From assembly GCF_000012645.1 (NCBI RefSeq), contig NC_007577.1, positions 186,001 to 250,000 on the forward strand: a DNA stretch of 64,000 nt, read 5' to 3'. Every line of letters starts with the position of its first letter. Positions within the stretch are counted from its first letter, which is position 1. Source of the DNA: Prochlorococcus marinus str. MIT 9312 (GTDB lineage: Bacteria > Cyanobacteriota > Cyanobacteriia > PCC-6307 > Cyanobiaceae). The position numbers were made by a program, and so were the translations under genes. This document shows positions 1-9,612 of the stretch, piece by piece. The notes beneath the pieces are model-generated. The model saw only the letters and a program-made list of their open reading frames with translations, ran no database searches and was not told the DNA's origin.

Positions 1-1453
1 GACCACTTTTGCAAAAACTTTAGTAAATATATTGCCTGAAAAGGCCACTTCTAAAGGGTATTTATCTATTTCTAGTGTAGATCCTAGGAAAATAAATAAT
101 AAAGATGCACAATTATTTAGAAGAAAGAATTTTGGATTTATTTATCAAGACTCTATAAAAAAACTTAATCCGTTAATGAGTGTTGGGGATCATTTATATG
201 AATTATTTAAAACGCATGATCAAACTAAATCATCTGTACTTATTAAAAAATTAGTAAAAGAAGTTTTTCAAAAAGTAGGAATTGAAGAAAGTAGACTTGA
301 TTCTTTCCCACATCAATTTAGCGGTGGAATGAGACAGAGAGTTTCTATAGCAATGGCACTTGCTTTGAAACCTAAATTATTAATAGCTGATGAACCTACA
401 ACAAGCTTAGATACCAAAACAAGTTTTGAAATTATGCAAGAAATAATTCATCTATGTAATGAATTTGATACTACTTTAATTTTAATTAGTCACGATATAA
501 ATCTTGCAGCAAAGTGGTGTAAAAAAGTTGCAATAATTGAAAAGGGATCGATTGTTGAAAAAGGGAATATATTAGATATTTTTCAATCACCAAAATCAGA
601 TATCGGGAAAAAGTTAGTAAATGCTTCAAAAATAGTATTAGAACCAAATACGAAAAATAATGCTCGAGATGAGGTCGTTCTAGAGGTGAATAACCTAAGA
701 CATTGGTATAAATTAAATTCTTCAATTTTCATTAATAAATGGAATAAGGCTTTAAATGAAGTTAGTTTCAAGTTATATGAGAATGAGACTCTTGGAATAG
801 TTGGTTCTTCAGGGAGCGGTAAAAGTACATTATGTAGGGCTTTAATTGGACTTCTTAAAGTAAGAGGTGGTGAAATCAAAATTTATGATAAAAATCATGC
901 ATCGAAAAAAAATAAATCTTTTAAAAAGAACAATAATATGCAAATCATTTTTCAAGATCCTTTTTCAAGTTTGAATCCGAAAATGAAAATTAAAAATATT
1001 TTGGAAGATATATTTTTTATGCAAAAAATTTCAGATAAAAGAAAAATCGAAAAAGAAATAAAATTAATGTTAAGAAATTTAGATCTTCCCTTAAACAATG
1101 ATTTTTTTAATTCTTATCCTAGCCAATTATCTGGTGGTCAATTGCAAAGAATTTCATTAGCCAGAGCGCTATTGTTGAAACCAAAAATTTTGATTTGTGA
1201 TGAGAGCGTAAATATGTTGGATGCTTCAGTGAAAATAGAGATTCTTGAATTACTTAGATTCTTGCAAGAAAAAATGAATTTAACGATTATCTTTATTACT
1301 CATGATTTAGGCATTGCTAAAAGATTTTGTGATAGGTTGTTAGTCATGAATCACGGCAAGATAGTTGATGAAGGACAAAGTTCTACAATATTCACTGAAA
1401 CTCAAAACATGTATACAAAATCGCTTCTAAATTCCTCTTTAAATCTTATTTAA
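1..1453 (+). CDS. ABC transporter, two fused ATP-binding domains (oligopeptide/nickel type), 5' partial
   Basis: This is the ATPase subunit of a DppD/DppF-like ABC importer, with both nucleotide-binding domains in one chain, and it would power substrate uptake at the inner membrane. The 5' end lies outside the window: the reading frame is open from base 1, and the first visible residues (K-TT-FAKTLVN) are the end of the first Walker A. The TTG at 32 is therefore not the start. Domain 1 shows the signature SGGMRQR and Walker B LLIADEP. Domain 2 shows a full Walker A (GSSGSGKST), signature SGGQLQR and a slightly unusual Walker B followed by SVNMLD. The stop overlaps the convergent rluD gene by 8 bases. 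The substrate cannot be told from the ATPase, and no permease or binding protein is visible here. Confidence 0.85.
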   Translation, partial: TTFAKTLVNILPEKATSKGYLSISSVDPRKINNKDAQLFRRKNFGFIYQDSIKKLNPLMSVGDHLYELFKTHDQTKSSVLIKKLVKEVFQKVGIEESRLDSFPHQFSGGMRQRVSIAMALALKPKLLIADEPTTSLDTKTSFEIMQEIIHLCNEFDTTLILISHDINLAAKWCKKVAIIEKGSIVEKGNILDIFQSPKSDIGKKLVNASKIVLEPNTKNNARDEVVLEVNNLRHWYKLNSSIFINKWNKALNEVSFKLYENETLGIVGSSGSGKSTLCRALIGLLKVRGGEIKIYDKNHASKKNKSFKKNNNMQIIFQDPFSSLNPKMKIKNILEDIFFMQKISDKRKIEKEIKLMLRNLDLPLNNDFFNSYPSQLSGGQLQRISLARALLLKPKILICDESVNMLDASVKIEILELLRFLQEKMNLTIIFITHDLGIAKRFCDRLLVMNHGKIVDEGQSSTIFTETQNMYTKSLLNSSLNLI

Positions 1454-2405
1454 CTTTAAGAACTCTTAGTAATTTTTGAAAATCTAATGGTAATTCTGAT
1501 TCAAATATCATTTCTTTACCATTTATTGGATGTATAAGTCCAAGCTTTATAGCGTGTAAAGCTTGGCCATCTAATTGACATGGTAGTTTTTTACATCTTC
1601 CATATAACGGATCACCTACAATTGGATGATTAATGTGAGCGCAATGAACTCTTATTTGATGCGTTCGCCCCGTATCTAGTTTGAAACTCATTAATGAGTA
1701 ATTGCCAAATCTTTCTTCTAATTTCCAATAGGTACAGGCATACCTTCCTGTAGTTTCTTCAACTACTTTATATTTCAATCTATTTAATTTATCTCTGCCA
1801 ATGTGTCCCACTATTTGGCCTTCTTCAGAATTAGGTGCTCCATGAATGACTGCAATATATTCGCGTGATGCTATTTTTTCTTTAATTTGTTTCTGGAGAT
1901 TTACTAATGCCTCTTGGCTTTTTGCAACCACCATACATCCGGAGGTATCTTTATCTAATCTGTGAACAATCCCAGGTCTTAGTTTCCCATTAATTCCAGG
2001 TAGATCTTTACAGTGAAAAAGTAATCCATTCACTAAAGTTCCAGATTTGTGTCCAGGGGCTGGATGAACAATTAGTCCTGATTGTTTATTGATTACTATA
2101 ATGTGCTTGTCTTCAAAGAGGATATTTAAATCCATTTTTTCAGGTTTCAAATAAATAAGAGGTTCTGGAGGAGGCATCCATATTTGAACATTGTCGCCAT
2201 TTTTTAATGGGGTCTTTGCTTTCGCGGTCTTATAGTTTACAAGTACTAAACCTGAATTTATAAAATGTTGAATTCTTGCTCTACTTTGTTCTGGCCTTTT
2301 ACTTACCAACCATCTGTCTAGCCTCATAGGAAGAGGTAGCTCATAAATAATTTCTATACGCTCGCCTTCTCCAATGCCGAAAGAATTTTGATTATTTAAT
2401 TCCAT
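1446..2405 (-). CDS. rluD: RluA/RluD-family rRNA pseudouridine synthase
   Basis: The protein isomerises uridine to pseudouridine in RNA, most likely in 23S rRNA. An N-terminal S4 RNA-binding domain (about residues 25-75, RLDRWLVSKRPEQSRARIQ) precedes the catalytic domain. That domain carries the family motif HRLDKDTSG at about 148-156 with the catalytic Asp, and GRTHQIRVH further on. At 319 residues it has the usual RluD length. It overlaps the upstream ylqF gene by 10 bases on the same strand, so the two ribosome-related genes are probably co-transcribed. RluD is the best match within the family, but RluA or RluC specificity cannot be excluded from sequence alone. Confidence 0.87.
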   Translation of the reverse strand: MELNNQNSFGIGEGERIEIIYELPLPMRLDRWLVSKRPEQSRARIQHFINSGLVLVNYKTAKAKTPLKNGDNVQIWMPPPEPLIYLKPEKMDLNILFEDKHIIVINKQSGLIVHPAPGHKSGTLVNGLLFHCKDLPGINGKLRPGIVHRLDKDTSGCMVVAKSQEALVNLQKQIKEKIASREYIAVIHGAPNSEEGQIVGHIGRDKLNRLKYKVVEETTGRYACTYWKLEERFGNYSLMSFKLDTGRTHQIRVHCAHINHPIVGDPLYGRCKKLPCQLDGQALHAIKLGLIHPINGKEMIFESELPLDFQKLLRVLKVK

Positions 2406-3268
2406 AGTGGGACTTCTAAAGCAATTTTACCCAGCATTTGATTTCTATAATCTTCTAATAACTTATGAGACATTCTCCTTTTATCGCCTGAGGTATGTTT
2501 TGAAGCTGCTTCGTCGATCCAAGCAGAAGGACTCTTAAAGCCTTTTGTAATATCAACTCCATATCTATTCGATATTTTTTTAACTGAAATATTCGCATTC
2601 TTATCTTTGTTGAGAGTGGATATAATTTTGATAAATTCAATTGCGACACTCTCTATTTCATAAGCAGCTTCACCAATATCGTCACATAGTGCAAGATTAA
2701 GTGCTGATTTTTGATCTTCTAAATTTGGAGGTATAACTCCAGGAGCATCTAGCAGATCTATACCACTGTCTAATTTTATCCATCTTAAATTACGAGTCAC
2801 GCCTGCTTTCCTAGCGCTATCTACAACTCTTTTTTTTGCAATTCTATTAATTAATGCTGACTTTCCTACGTTTGGAAAACCAAGTGTAAGGGCTCTAATT
2901 GGCCTAATTCGCATTCCTCTAGAGAGTCTTCTATCGTCGATTGACGACCTAGAATCTTTGGCTGACTTACAAATTTCTTTAATACCTATTCCTCTTTTAG
3001 CATCACACCAAAGAGGATATTGATCTTTAGCATTAAACCAATTATTCCAACTATTGATTGTATTATGGGAGATCATGTCTGATCTGTTAATAACAAGAAT
3101 ATGTTTTTTATTATTTATCCATTTATTTAAGTGTGGATGTCCTGTTGACAAAGGAATTCGTGCATCTCTAACTTCTATAACTAAATCTACTTTATTGATA
3201 ATTTCAGATAATTTCTTTTCTGCTTTTGCGATATGGCCTGGGTACCATTGAATTTTGGGTATGTCCAC
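2396..3268 (-). CDS. ylqF: Ribosome biogenesis GTPase YlqF/RbgA
   Basis: This is a circularly permuted GTPase of the YlqF/RbgA family, which acts in late assembly of the 50S subunit. The motif order shows the permutation: the G4 motif NRSD (about 61-64) comes before the P-loop GFPNVGKS (about 130-137), followed by the G3 motif DAPG. The N-terminal IQWYPGHIAKA is the conserved family opening. The length of 290 residues is normal. It lies upstream of, and overlaps, rluD, which makes an rRNA-maturation pair. The 213-base region behind its start holds the divergent pgk promoter. Confidence 0.92.
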   Translation of the reverse strand: MDIPKIQWYPGHIAKAEKKLSEIINKVDLVIEVRDARIPLSTGHPHLNKWINNKKHILVINRSDMISHNTINSWNNWFNAKDQYPLWCDAKRGIGIKEICKSAKDSRSSIDDRRLSRGMRIRPIRALTLGFPNVGKSALINRIAKKRVVDSARKAGVTRNLRWIKLDSGIDLLDAPGVIPPNLEDQKSALNLALCDDIGEAAYEIESVAIEFIKIISTLNKDKNANISVKKISNRYGVDITKGFKSPSAWIDEAASKHTSGDKRRMSHKLLEDYRNQMLGKIALEVPLWN

Positions 3269-3405
3269 TTCAATAAATCAAATAAAGTTTTGTATTCCTT
3301 TTAGTTTTTATAAGTTTCAAAAGTATTTACTTCTAAAGTTTAGTATAAATTTAATGACTAAAAAATTTTTATAATCGTTAATTCTTAAAATTTATTAAGG
3401 CATAG

Positions 3406-3419
3406 GTAACAGTAACTAC
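3406..3419 (+). promoter_or_regulatory. Possible NtcA site upstream of pgk (GTA-N8-TAC)
   Basis: GTAACAGTAACTAC fits the NtcA consensus GTA-N8-TAC exactly and lies 62 bases before the pgk start. A TAACGT hexamer (3443-3448), matching the TAN3T -10 form, follows 23 bases downstream, the class II activator spacing. The motif is short and expected many times by chance in such AT-rich DNA, so this is only a candidate. Confidence 0.25.
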
Positions 3420-3481
3420 TTTTTAACCCAATAAGCCCAAATTAACGTTAGGGTCTTAAGATTAAAAATTAAGCTTGTTTA

Positions 3482-4690
3482 ATGTCAAAATTATCTCTTT
3501 CCAGTCTTGATAAGACAAATTTAGAAGGAAAAAAAGTTCTTGTAAGAGTAGATTTTAATGTTCCATTAAATGAAGATGGTCAAATAACCGACGATACGCG
3601 TATTCGCGCAGCGATCCCAACTATTGAATATCTTATTAATCATTCTGCAAAAGTTATTTTAGCTGCTCATTTTGGTAGACCAAAAGGTCAGGTAAATGAA
3701 AAAATGAGATTAACTCCAGTAGCAGCAAGATTAAGTGAATTGTTGGGGCAAAATGTTGCACTTACTAACAGTTGTATTGGTGATGAAGCAGTTGCACAAT
3801 CAAATAGCTTATCTAATGGAGATGTTCTTTTACTTGAAAATGTTCGTTTTTTTGGTGAAGAGGAAAAGAACGACTTGGAGTTTGCTAAAAAATTAGCATC
3901 ACATGCAGATATGTATGTAAATGATGCTTTCGGTGCTGCTCATAGAGCTCATGCGTCAACTCAGGGAGTTACTAATTATTTAAGTCCCTCAGTAGCTGGA
4001 TTCCTTTTAGAAAAAGAATTGAAATACTTACAGGGAGCAATAGATTCCCCAAAGCGTCCATTGGCAGCAATAGTTGGAGGATCAAAGGTTAGTAGCAAAA
4101 TAGGAGTACTTGATTCTTTACTAGATAAGTGTGACAAAATCATGATTGGTGGAGGTATGATTTTCACTTTTTATAAAGCTAGAGGTTTAGATGTCGGAAA
4201 GAGCCTTGTAGAAGAAGATAAACTCGAGCTTGCTAAAGATTTAGAAGCAAAAGCAAAAGCAAAAGGAGTAGAATTATTATTACCCACTGATGTTGTTTTA
4301 GCTGATGAATTTTCTCCGGACGCCAATAGTAAAATATCCCAAATTGATTCAATTAGTGGGAATTGGATGGGTCTCGATATTGGTCCAGATTCCATTAAAG
4401 TTTTTCAGAATGCTCTTGCAGAATGTAAGACAATTATTTGGAATGGTCCAATGGGAGTTTTTGAATTTGATAAATTTGCAGACGGTACAAATGCAATAGC
4501 TACGACTCTTGCGGACTTAAGTGCTTTTTCTGAAGTTTGTACAATAATTGGTGGTGGAGATTCAGTCGCAGCAGTAGAGAAAGCAGGATTAGCTGAGAAA
4601 ATGTCTCATATATCTACTGGAGGTGGCGCAAGTTTGGAACTTTTAGAAGGTAAAACCTTACCAGGAGTAGCTGCGTTAAACGACGCTTAG
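3482..4690 (+). CDS. pgk: Phosphoglycerate kinase
   Basis: The enzyme transfers phosphate between ATP and 3-phosphoglycerate in the cytoplasm, serving both the Calvin cycle and glycolysis. The N-terminal substrate-binding motif [12 protein letters not shown], the loop AAHFGRPKG, and the C-terminal nucleotide-binding [10 protein letters not shown] and [13 protein letters not shown] are all present. The 402 residues match the usual length. The ATG start is preceded by a 213-base AT-rich region. The stop lies one base from that of the convergent downstream gene, with no visible terminator hairpin. Confidence 0.97.
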   Translation: MSKLSLSSLDKTNLEGKKVLVRVDFNVPLNEDGQITDDTRIRAAIPTIEYLINHSAKVILAAHFGRPKGQVNEKMRLTPVAARLSELLGQNVALTNSCIGDEAVAQSNSLSNGDVLLLENVRFFGEEEKNDLEFAKKLASHADMYVNDAFGAAHRAHASTQGVTNYLSPSVAGFLLEKELKYLQGAIDSPKRPLAAIVGGSKVSSKIGVLDSLLDKCDKIMIGGGMIFTFYKARGLDVGKSLVEEDKLELAKDLEAKAKAKGVELLLPTDVVLADEFSPDANSKISQIDSISGNWMGLDIGPDSIKVFQNALAECKTIIWNGPMGVFEFDKFADGTNAIATTLADLSAFSEVCTIIGGGDSVAAVEKAGLAEKMSHISTGGGASLELLEGKTLPGVAALNDA

Positions 4691-4691
4691 G

Positions 4692-5426
4692 CTATATCTC
4701 ATTAACAATATCAATGCTCTTTGTGAAAGTAATCATTCCCTCAGGGTGAGCTATTATTCCTGACCAAATTTGTATCCCTGGTTTTGAAGGGGCTCTTGTT
4801 ATTTTGAAAATCCCTCCAGACGCCAATGGCTCCAATAATATTTCTTGTTCAAAAAATGAATTAACTTGATGAGGTTTTATAGCTCCAGCAATAATAACTT
4901 CTTCAAGAGGCTTATTTAGAATTATATCGATATCATATTTTGAACCAGTAAGAACTCTATCAGGAATTTTAAAACTAATATCTATCTTTTTATTATCGTT
5001 TCTTATAGTTGTGAATAAATTTTTGATAATCCCTTCATCTATTTTCCCATTTACGATTGAAAATAAATAATCAAAATTGGATTCGAGTATATAAGTTTCT
5101 CCATTCACTATTTTTTCCCCAGAAACTTTTATTCGCAAAATATCTTCATTTGGAATATTAGATTTTAATCTTTTGATCTTCCATTTGCTGTTAGGGAAAT
5201 CATTAATAATCTTTGAAAATTGTTTTGGTATATTTTGGCTTTCTTCAGTTCTAAAATTTTTTCTAATGAATTCTAAATCTCTTGCATTTAATGAGTTTTC
5301 TAGATTTCTTATGAAATCAACTTTTAAAGTTTGCGTTATTGCTGAATAGGGAATAATAAGATAAACAAATAAGTAGAGAAGAAATCCTATATTTTTGAAT
5401 AAGTTTAAATTAAACATATTAATCAT
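4692..5426 (-). CDS. Conserved hypothetical secreted or membrane-anchored protein
   Basis: I do not recognise this 244-residue protein. It begins with a hydrophobic segment (about residues 8-30) that looks like a signal peptide or single membrane anchor, followed by a mostly hydrophilic, beta-rich body. The C-terminal part (SGGIFKITRAPSKPGIQIW) resembles an immunoglobulin-like or beta-sandwich fold. No catalytic motif is visible. It sits tail-to-tail with pgk and head-to-head with murG, 32 bases from its start, so the two may share a divergent promoter. Location in the periplasm or thylakoid lumen is an inference from the leader. Confidence 0.7.
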   Translation of the reverse strand: MINMFNLNLFKNIGFLLYLFVYLIIPYSAITQTLKVDFIRNLENSLNARDLEFIRKNFRTEESQNIPKQFSKIINDFPNSKWKIKRLKSNIPNEDILRIKVSGEKIVNGETYILESNFDYLFSIVNGKIDEGIIKNLFTTIRNDNKKIDISFKIPDRVLTGSKYDIDIILNKPLEEVIIAGAIKPHQVNSFFEQEILLEPLASGGIFKITRAPSKPGIQIWSGIIAHPEGMITFTKSIDIVNEI

Positions 5427-5458
5427 TGGTTATTTTAATTCTACTAATTTAAGTTTTT

Positions 5459-6550
5459 ATGTCTAAAAAAAATAATTTATTAGTTGCAGCTAGTGGGACA
5501 GGGGGGCATATTTTCCCAGCCTTAGCCGTTTCTAAAGAGGTGGAAGATGAATGGAATATTCATTGGTTGGGTGTTCGTCAAAGACTTGATGCAAATTTTA
5601 TTCCCAAAAAATATAATTTGAGGACTTTGAATATAAAGACACCAAGAAAAAATATTTTTTTGTTTTATCAATATATAGAAATTTTAATTTCAACTTTCCA
5701 AATAATTAGGATCTTAAAAGAAAAAAAAATTAACTTAGTTTTTACGACTGGCGGTTATATATCAGCACCTACTATTGTTGCTTCAAAACTTCTCAGGATA
5801 CCTATCATTATTCATGAATCAAATGTAATTCCAGGAATGGTCACGAAATATTTTGGTTTTTTATGTAACTATGTTCTTTTAGGATTTAAGAAAACAAATT
5901 CTTATTTAAAAAATTGTAAAACTATTTTCACTGGAACACCTTTAAGAGAGCAATTCTATAAATTTAATTTTTTGCCAGAATGGGTTCCAAAAGGAAGAGG
6001 ACCTCTTTTGATTGTTATGGGAGGTAGTCAAGGAGCAAAAGCTATAAATCAAATTCTTTATGAATCTCTAGAGTTTTTAATAAAAAAACAGTTTCGGATA
6101 GTTCATATTATTGGCGAATCTAATCAACAACCTTTTCATGTAAAAAACTCCAAAAATTATATTCAAAAGAAATTTACTAATGAAATAGCAGCTTTAATTC
6201 AAAACTGTGATCTTGTAATATCTAGATCTGGAGCAGGAACAATCAATGAACTAATAGAGGCTGAAAAACCTTCAATTTTAATTCCATATCCAGATTCTAA
6301 AAATAATCATCAGGAGAAAAATGCATTGATTCTTGCTGAAAGTGGAGGCTCAGTTTTAATCAATCAGAATAAAATTTCTAAAGAAGTTTTTGAAGAAACT
6401 CTAGAAAGAATTTTTAAAATAAAATCAAAAAAGGGAAAAAATCATTATGAAATATTAGATCTCATGAAGAAGAACATGGAAAATAATAATAAAATTAAAT
6501 CTAACAATGAGATTAAAAAATTTATTAATTATTTTTTAAAGGAATTCTGA
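5459..6550 (+). CDS. murG: UDP-N-acetylglucosamine--lipid II transferase MurG
   Basis: MurG adds GlcNAc to lipid I at the cytoplasmic face of the inner membrane, the last intracellular step in peptidoglycan precursor synthesis. The N-terminal glycine-rich loop ASGTGGHIFPALAV, the acceptor-side motif FTTGGYISAP, the second G-loop MGGSQGAKAIN and the UDP-GlcNAc site SRSGAGTINELIEAEKPSILIPYP (split over two segments) are all clear. The length of 363 residues is typical. The 3' end overlaps the convergent CobD-like gene by 22 bases. Confidence 0.96.
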   Translation: MSKKNNLLVAASGTGGHIFPALAVSKEVEDEWNIHWLGVRQRLDANFIPKKYNLRTLNIKTPRKNIFLFYQYIEILISTFQIIRILKEKKINLVFTTGGYISAPTIVASKLLRIPIIIHESNVIPGMVTKYFGFLCNYVLLGFKKTNSYLKNCKTIFTGTPLREQFYKFNFLPEWVPKGRGPLLIVMGGSQGAKAINQILYESLEFLIKKQFRIVHIIGESNQQPFHVKNSKNYIQKKFTNEIAALIQNCDLVISRSGAGTINELIEAEKPSILIPYPDSKNNHQEKNALILAESGGSVLINQNKISKEVFEETLERIFKIKSKKGKNHYEILDLMKKNMENNNKIKSNNEIKKFINYFLKEF

Positions 6551-7653
6551 ATTTCTTTACATAAAAGAGTGTTATTTTTCCTATTCTGCAAACTTATTCT
6601 TGCCCACTTTTCGTCAAGAAATCTAAATGAAGTGCATTCTCTAAGCAATATTCCCTTATTTTCTAAGTATTTAATATTCGGCGACAAAGATGTTTTACTT
6701 TCTATTAAAAAAAAGTTGGTTGAAGAGTTATGAACTTTAAGGTTTTCTATTTTTGATAGTTTGTCATAGACTATCTCTCTTTCATTCTTTATCCAGCTAT
6801 GAATCTGCCTTATCCATTCTCCATAGAATTTATTATTATTTAGTAGGTCAATTCCGGCTTTAATGGCAAAGGAATTTAATGGCCAAGGATCTCTATTCAT
6901 TTTCCATTGCTTAAGTTTTTTCGAAGAACCGATAACGTAACCTAATCTAAGACCAGGAATATTGAAGATTTTGGTCAAGCTCCGCAAGACTAATAAATTA
7001 TCATATTTTTTGGTTAATGGTATTAAAGATTCTTTGTCCCCATTAGGTGTTATTGATAAAAAAGCTTCATCACAGATAACTAATTTATATTTTTTTATAA
7101 TTGCCTCTAATGAATTCTTACACCACAATTGGCCAGTAGGGTTGTGTGGATTTGTTATCCAAATAACATCACCTTTAGGGGAAATTGGAAATGATTGAGG
7201 AAAAATATTATTCCAGTTTCTTGGTAATTCGTAATTTATGAAATTGCTATTCCAACAATTTAAAGATCTTTCATAATCAACAAAGCCTGGGGAAGGAATA
7301 CAATTGATTTTAAATTTGGATGCTTCATAACCTGCCCAGGTTATTAGCTCAGAAGCACCATTCCCAGGTAATATATTGTCTGGATTTATTCCATGAAATT
7401 CACCAATTATTTCTTTCAAATCACTCAAATTTCTCTCAGGGTAATATCTAAATCCAAGATTCTTAATTTCCGCATTTAATGAATCTATTAGTATTTTAGG
7501 GGGGTCAAAGGGTACTAATGAGGCACTTGCGTCAATGATTTCAGAGGGTAATAAATTTAATTTTTTTGCATTTGCATATACATTTCCTCCATGTTTTAAG
7601 TTTGAAATATGCATGGCTTCTTTTGTGTAATCATTAGGGTCCGATTTATTCAT
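6529..7653 (-). CDS. Class I/II PLP aminotransferase, CobD/HisC-like
   Basis: This is a fold-type I PLP enzyme resembling threonine-phosphate decarboxylase (CobD/CobC), which supplies the aminopropanol arm of cobalamin, and also histidinol-phosphate aminotransferase. Motifs include LKHGGNVYANAKKLNL near the N terminus (typical of CobD-like proteins), ITNPHNPTGQ, the PLP-binding CDEAF, and LRSLTKIFNIPGLRLGY with the Schiff-base lysine. Length is 374 residues. The gene lies 16 bases downstream of pyrD on the same strand. Since this lineage makes its own corrinoids, a cobalamin role is plausible but not proven. Confidence 0.8.
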   Translation of the reverse strand: MNKSDPNDYTKEAMHISNLKHGGNVYANAKKLNLLPSEIIDASASLVPFDPPKILIDSLNAEIKNLGFRYYPERNLSDLKEIIGEFHGINPDNILPGNGASELITWAGYEASKFKINCIPSPGFVDYERSLNCWNSNFINYELPRNWNNIFPQSFPISPKGDVIWITNPHNPTGQLWCKNSLEAIIKKYKLVICDEAFLSITPNGDKESLIPLTKKYDNLLVLRSLTKIFNIPGLRLGYVIGSSKKLKQWKMNRDPWPLNSFAIKAGIDLLNNNKFYGEWIRQIHSWIKNEREIVYDKLSKIENLKVHNSSTNFFLIESKTSLSPNIKYLENKGILLRECTSFRFLDEKWARISLQNRKNNTLLCKEIQNSFKK

Positions 7654-7669
7654 TATTCATCTTCTGATT

Positions 7670-8839
7670 TTATTCAACCCATTTTAAACCTGATCCAACG
7701 GCCTCTTTTATATTAGATAATTTATGGTTATTGAGTTGCTTTATAATCCCCTCAAGTATATTGGGGACTAATTGTGGCCCCTGATATATCCATCCTGTAT
7801 AAAGTTGAATTAATGATGCTCCAGAACAAATCCTTTCCCAAGCTGACTCAGGACTATCGATTCCACCAACGCCAATTAAAATAATCTTTTTATCAAAATT
7901 ATGAATATGTTTTATTATTTGATTTGCTTTTTTTTGTAGAGGCCTTCCACTTAATCCTCCATTCTCTTCAGAAAGTAATAATCCTGTTTGCTCGATCTTT
8001 CTATTCTCAAGACCTAATCTATCAATGCTGGTGTTCGTAGCAATTATGCCATTGATGTTTTCCTCGATTATTAATTGACAAATATCTTCAATATCTTTAA
8101 GGCTTAAATCTGGCGCAATTTTTACAAATAATGGTGGACAATTAGGTAACTTTTTGATTTCTTTAAGAAGTTCTTTTAGAAGAATTGGATCTTGCAACTT
8201 TCTGAGGCCCTCAGTATTTGGAGAACTTACGTTTATTGCTGCGTAATCACAATATGGAATTAATAATTTTAGAGAAGTTAAATAATCATCTTTTGCTTGA
8301 GATAAACCTGTAATTTTAGATTTGCCAAAATTTATTCCCAAACAAATATTTTTCCTGTTTTTTTTTAACTCAATACCTTGTTCAAGAAAGTTTTTAACTA
8401 GATTCTCAGCACCATTGTTATTGAAACCCATCCTATTTAATGCCGCCTCTTCTTTTGCTAATCTAAATAACCTCGGTTTGGGATTGCCATTTTGGGCAAA
8501 TTTAGTTACTGTACCAAGTTCAGCGAATCCAAAACCAAAATCTTTCCATATATTTGCTGCGTTTCCATTTTTGTCAAAACCTGCAGCTAAACCAATTGGA
8601 TTGCAAAAATTTATTCCACATATGTTCTGACTTAACCTTTTATCAACTATAGATAATTCATCATTTAGATTTTTTAGGATTGATGAAACTAAAGGCCAAT
8701 TATGTTTTCTTGAACTGAATGATAGAAGGCTAATAGATAAATTAGTTAAATATTCTGCATCTATTCCAGAGTCTTTTTTTAGTATAGGGGTCATCAAGCT
8801 TTTATAAAGTTTATTAAATACCCCCTTCTGTTCATTCAT
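7670..8839 (-). CDS. pyrD: Dihydroorotate dehydrogenase (quinone), class 2
   Basis: PyrD oxidises dihydroorotate to orotate in pyrimidine synthesis and passes electrons to membrane quinone. An N-terminal amphipathic segment of about 70 residues is the class 2 membrane-association domain. The FMN barrel follows, with GLAAGFDKNGNA, ELGTVT, the active-site serine loop NVSSPNT, and the C-terminal phosphate-binding GVGGIDSPESAWERICSG (18 residues). Length is 389. It sits between rnhA (6 bases upstream) and the CobD-like gene in one minus-strand run. Confidence 0.95.
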   Translation of the reverse strand: MNEQKGVFNKLYKSLMTPILKKDSGIDAEYLTNLSISLLSFSSRKHNWPLVSSILKNLNDELSIVDKRLSQNICGINFCNPIGLAAGFDKNGNAANIWKDFGFGFAELGTVTKFAQNGNPKPRLFRLAKEEAALNRMGFNNNGAENLVKNFLEQGIELKKNRKNICLGINFGKSKITGLSQAKDDYLTSLKLLIPYCDYAAINVSSPNTEGLRKLQDPILLKELLKEIKKLPNCPPLFVKIAPDLSLKDIEDICQLIIEENINGIIATNTSIDRLGLENRKIEQTGLLLSEENGGLSGRPLQKKANQIIKHIHNFDKKIILIGVGGIDSPESAWERICSGASLIQLYTGWIYQGPQLVPNILEGIIKQLNNHKLSNIKEAVGSGLKWVE

Positions 8840-8845
8840 AAAAAA

Positions 8846-9565
8846 TTAGGATTCTTTTTTTTCTATTATCCAATATTTTTTATCTTTAGGAATCAATCTC
8901 CAATTACGCCATTCAAAAAGTAAATATTGTTTTATCTTTAAGTGGTTTTCTTTGCCCAATAAGTTACTCAGTTCTAATGAACTTAACAAGTAACTTTTTT
9001 CTGCAAATTTTTGAATTAATTCATTTCTTGAAAATAATGCCTGAATTTCTGCAGGTGCATTTTTTTCAAAAAGGTCAACTGAGGATTCTGCTTCTTTTAA
9101 GTTACTTCCTATAGATATACCTTTGCTGTAATTAGTTGCTATTTTATCAACCCTATCATTTTGTTTATCCCCGCTATGACCCTTAACATATTCCATTATT
9201 AGGCCATTAATTCTTAATTGATCAATTTTTTGCCATAAATCAAGATTCTGTACTGGTTTTCCTGCGCTTGTTTTCCATCCATTTCTCTTCCAGTTTATAA
9301 TCCATTTTGTATACCCTTCTATTACATATTTACTATCGGTTCTTAATTTAAAGTTCTCTTTTAATTTATAGGTTGTTAATTTTTCAAGAGTTTTTATAGC
9401 TGCAGTTAATTCCATTCTATTATTAGTGGTATTTTGCTCGGAACCACCTATTTCTAATTCACTGTTATCGTCAAAAATTATTAAACCACCCCAACCCCCT
9501 GGACCTGGATTACCGCTGCAGGCTCCATCAGTTGCAGCTTCAATTGCAATACAATCGCTATTCAT
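8846..9565 (-). CDS. rnhA: Ribonuclease HI with C-terminal extension
   Basis: The protein cleaves RNA in RNA-DNA hybrids. The four acidic residues of the RNase H active site are visible: Asp in EAATDGACSGNPGPGGWGG, Glu in NNRMELTAAI, Asp in LRTDSKYVIEGY and the last Asp in KGHSGDKQNDRVD. Its 239 residues are well above the usual 150-160. The extra 80 or so C-terminal residues are helical and charged, contain a pattern about Leu, Trp and Arg (FEWRNWRLIPKDKKYWIIEK), and have no function I can name. A hairpin separates its start from rplL. Confidence 0.93.
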   Translation of the reverse strand: MNSDCIAIEAATDGACSGNPGPGGWGGLIIFDDNSELEIGGSEQNTTNNRMELTAAIKTLEKLTTYKLKENFKLRTDSKYVIEGYTKWIINWKRNGWKTSAGKPVQNLDLWQKIDQLRINGLIMEYVKGHSGDKQNDRVDKIATNYSKGISIGSNLKEAESSVDLFEKNAPAEIQALFSRNELIQKFAEKSYLLSSLELSNLLGKENHLKIKQYLLFEWRNWRLIPKDKKYWIIEKKES

Positions 9566-9573
9566 AATTTTTG

Positions 9574-9598
9574 AAGCCGATATAAAGGTTATCGGCTT
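9574..9598 (-). repeat. Inverted repeat between rplL and rnhA
   Basis: AAGCCGATA and TATCGGCTT form a perfect 9-base stem with a 7-base loop, placed directly after rplL and 8 bases before the rnhA start on the minus strand. A U tract follows on neither strand, so it is not a standard intrinsic terminator. An RNA processing or mRNA 3'-end stabilising role is possible. Confidence 0.6.
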
Positions 9599-9612
9599 AA
9601 AAAAATGTACTC

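Noticed and set aside
4820-5426. Assigning the secreted 244-residue protein to a named enzyme or adhesion family
   Set aside because: No motif supports it beyond a leader and beta-rich pattern, so it is left as hypothetical.
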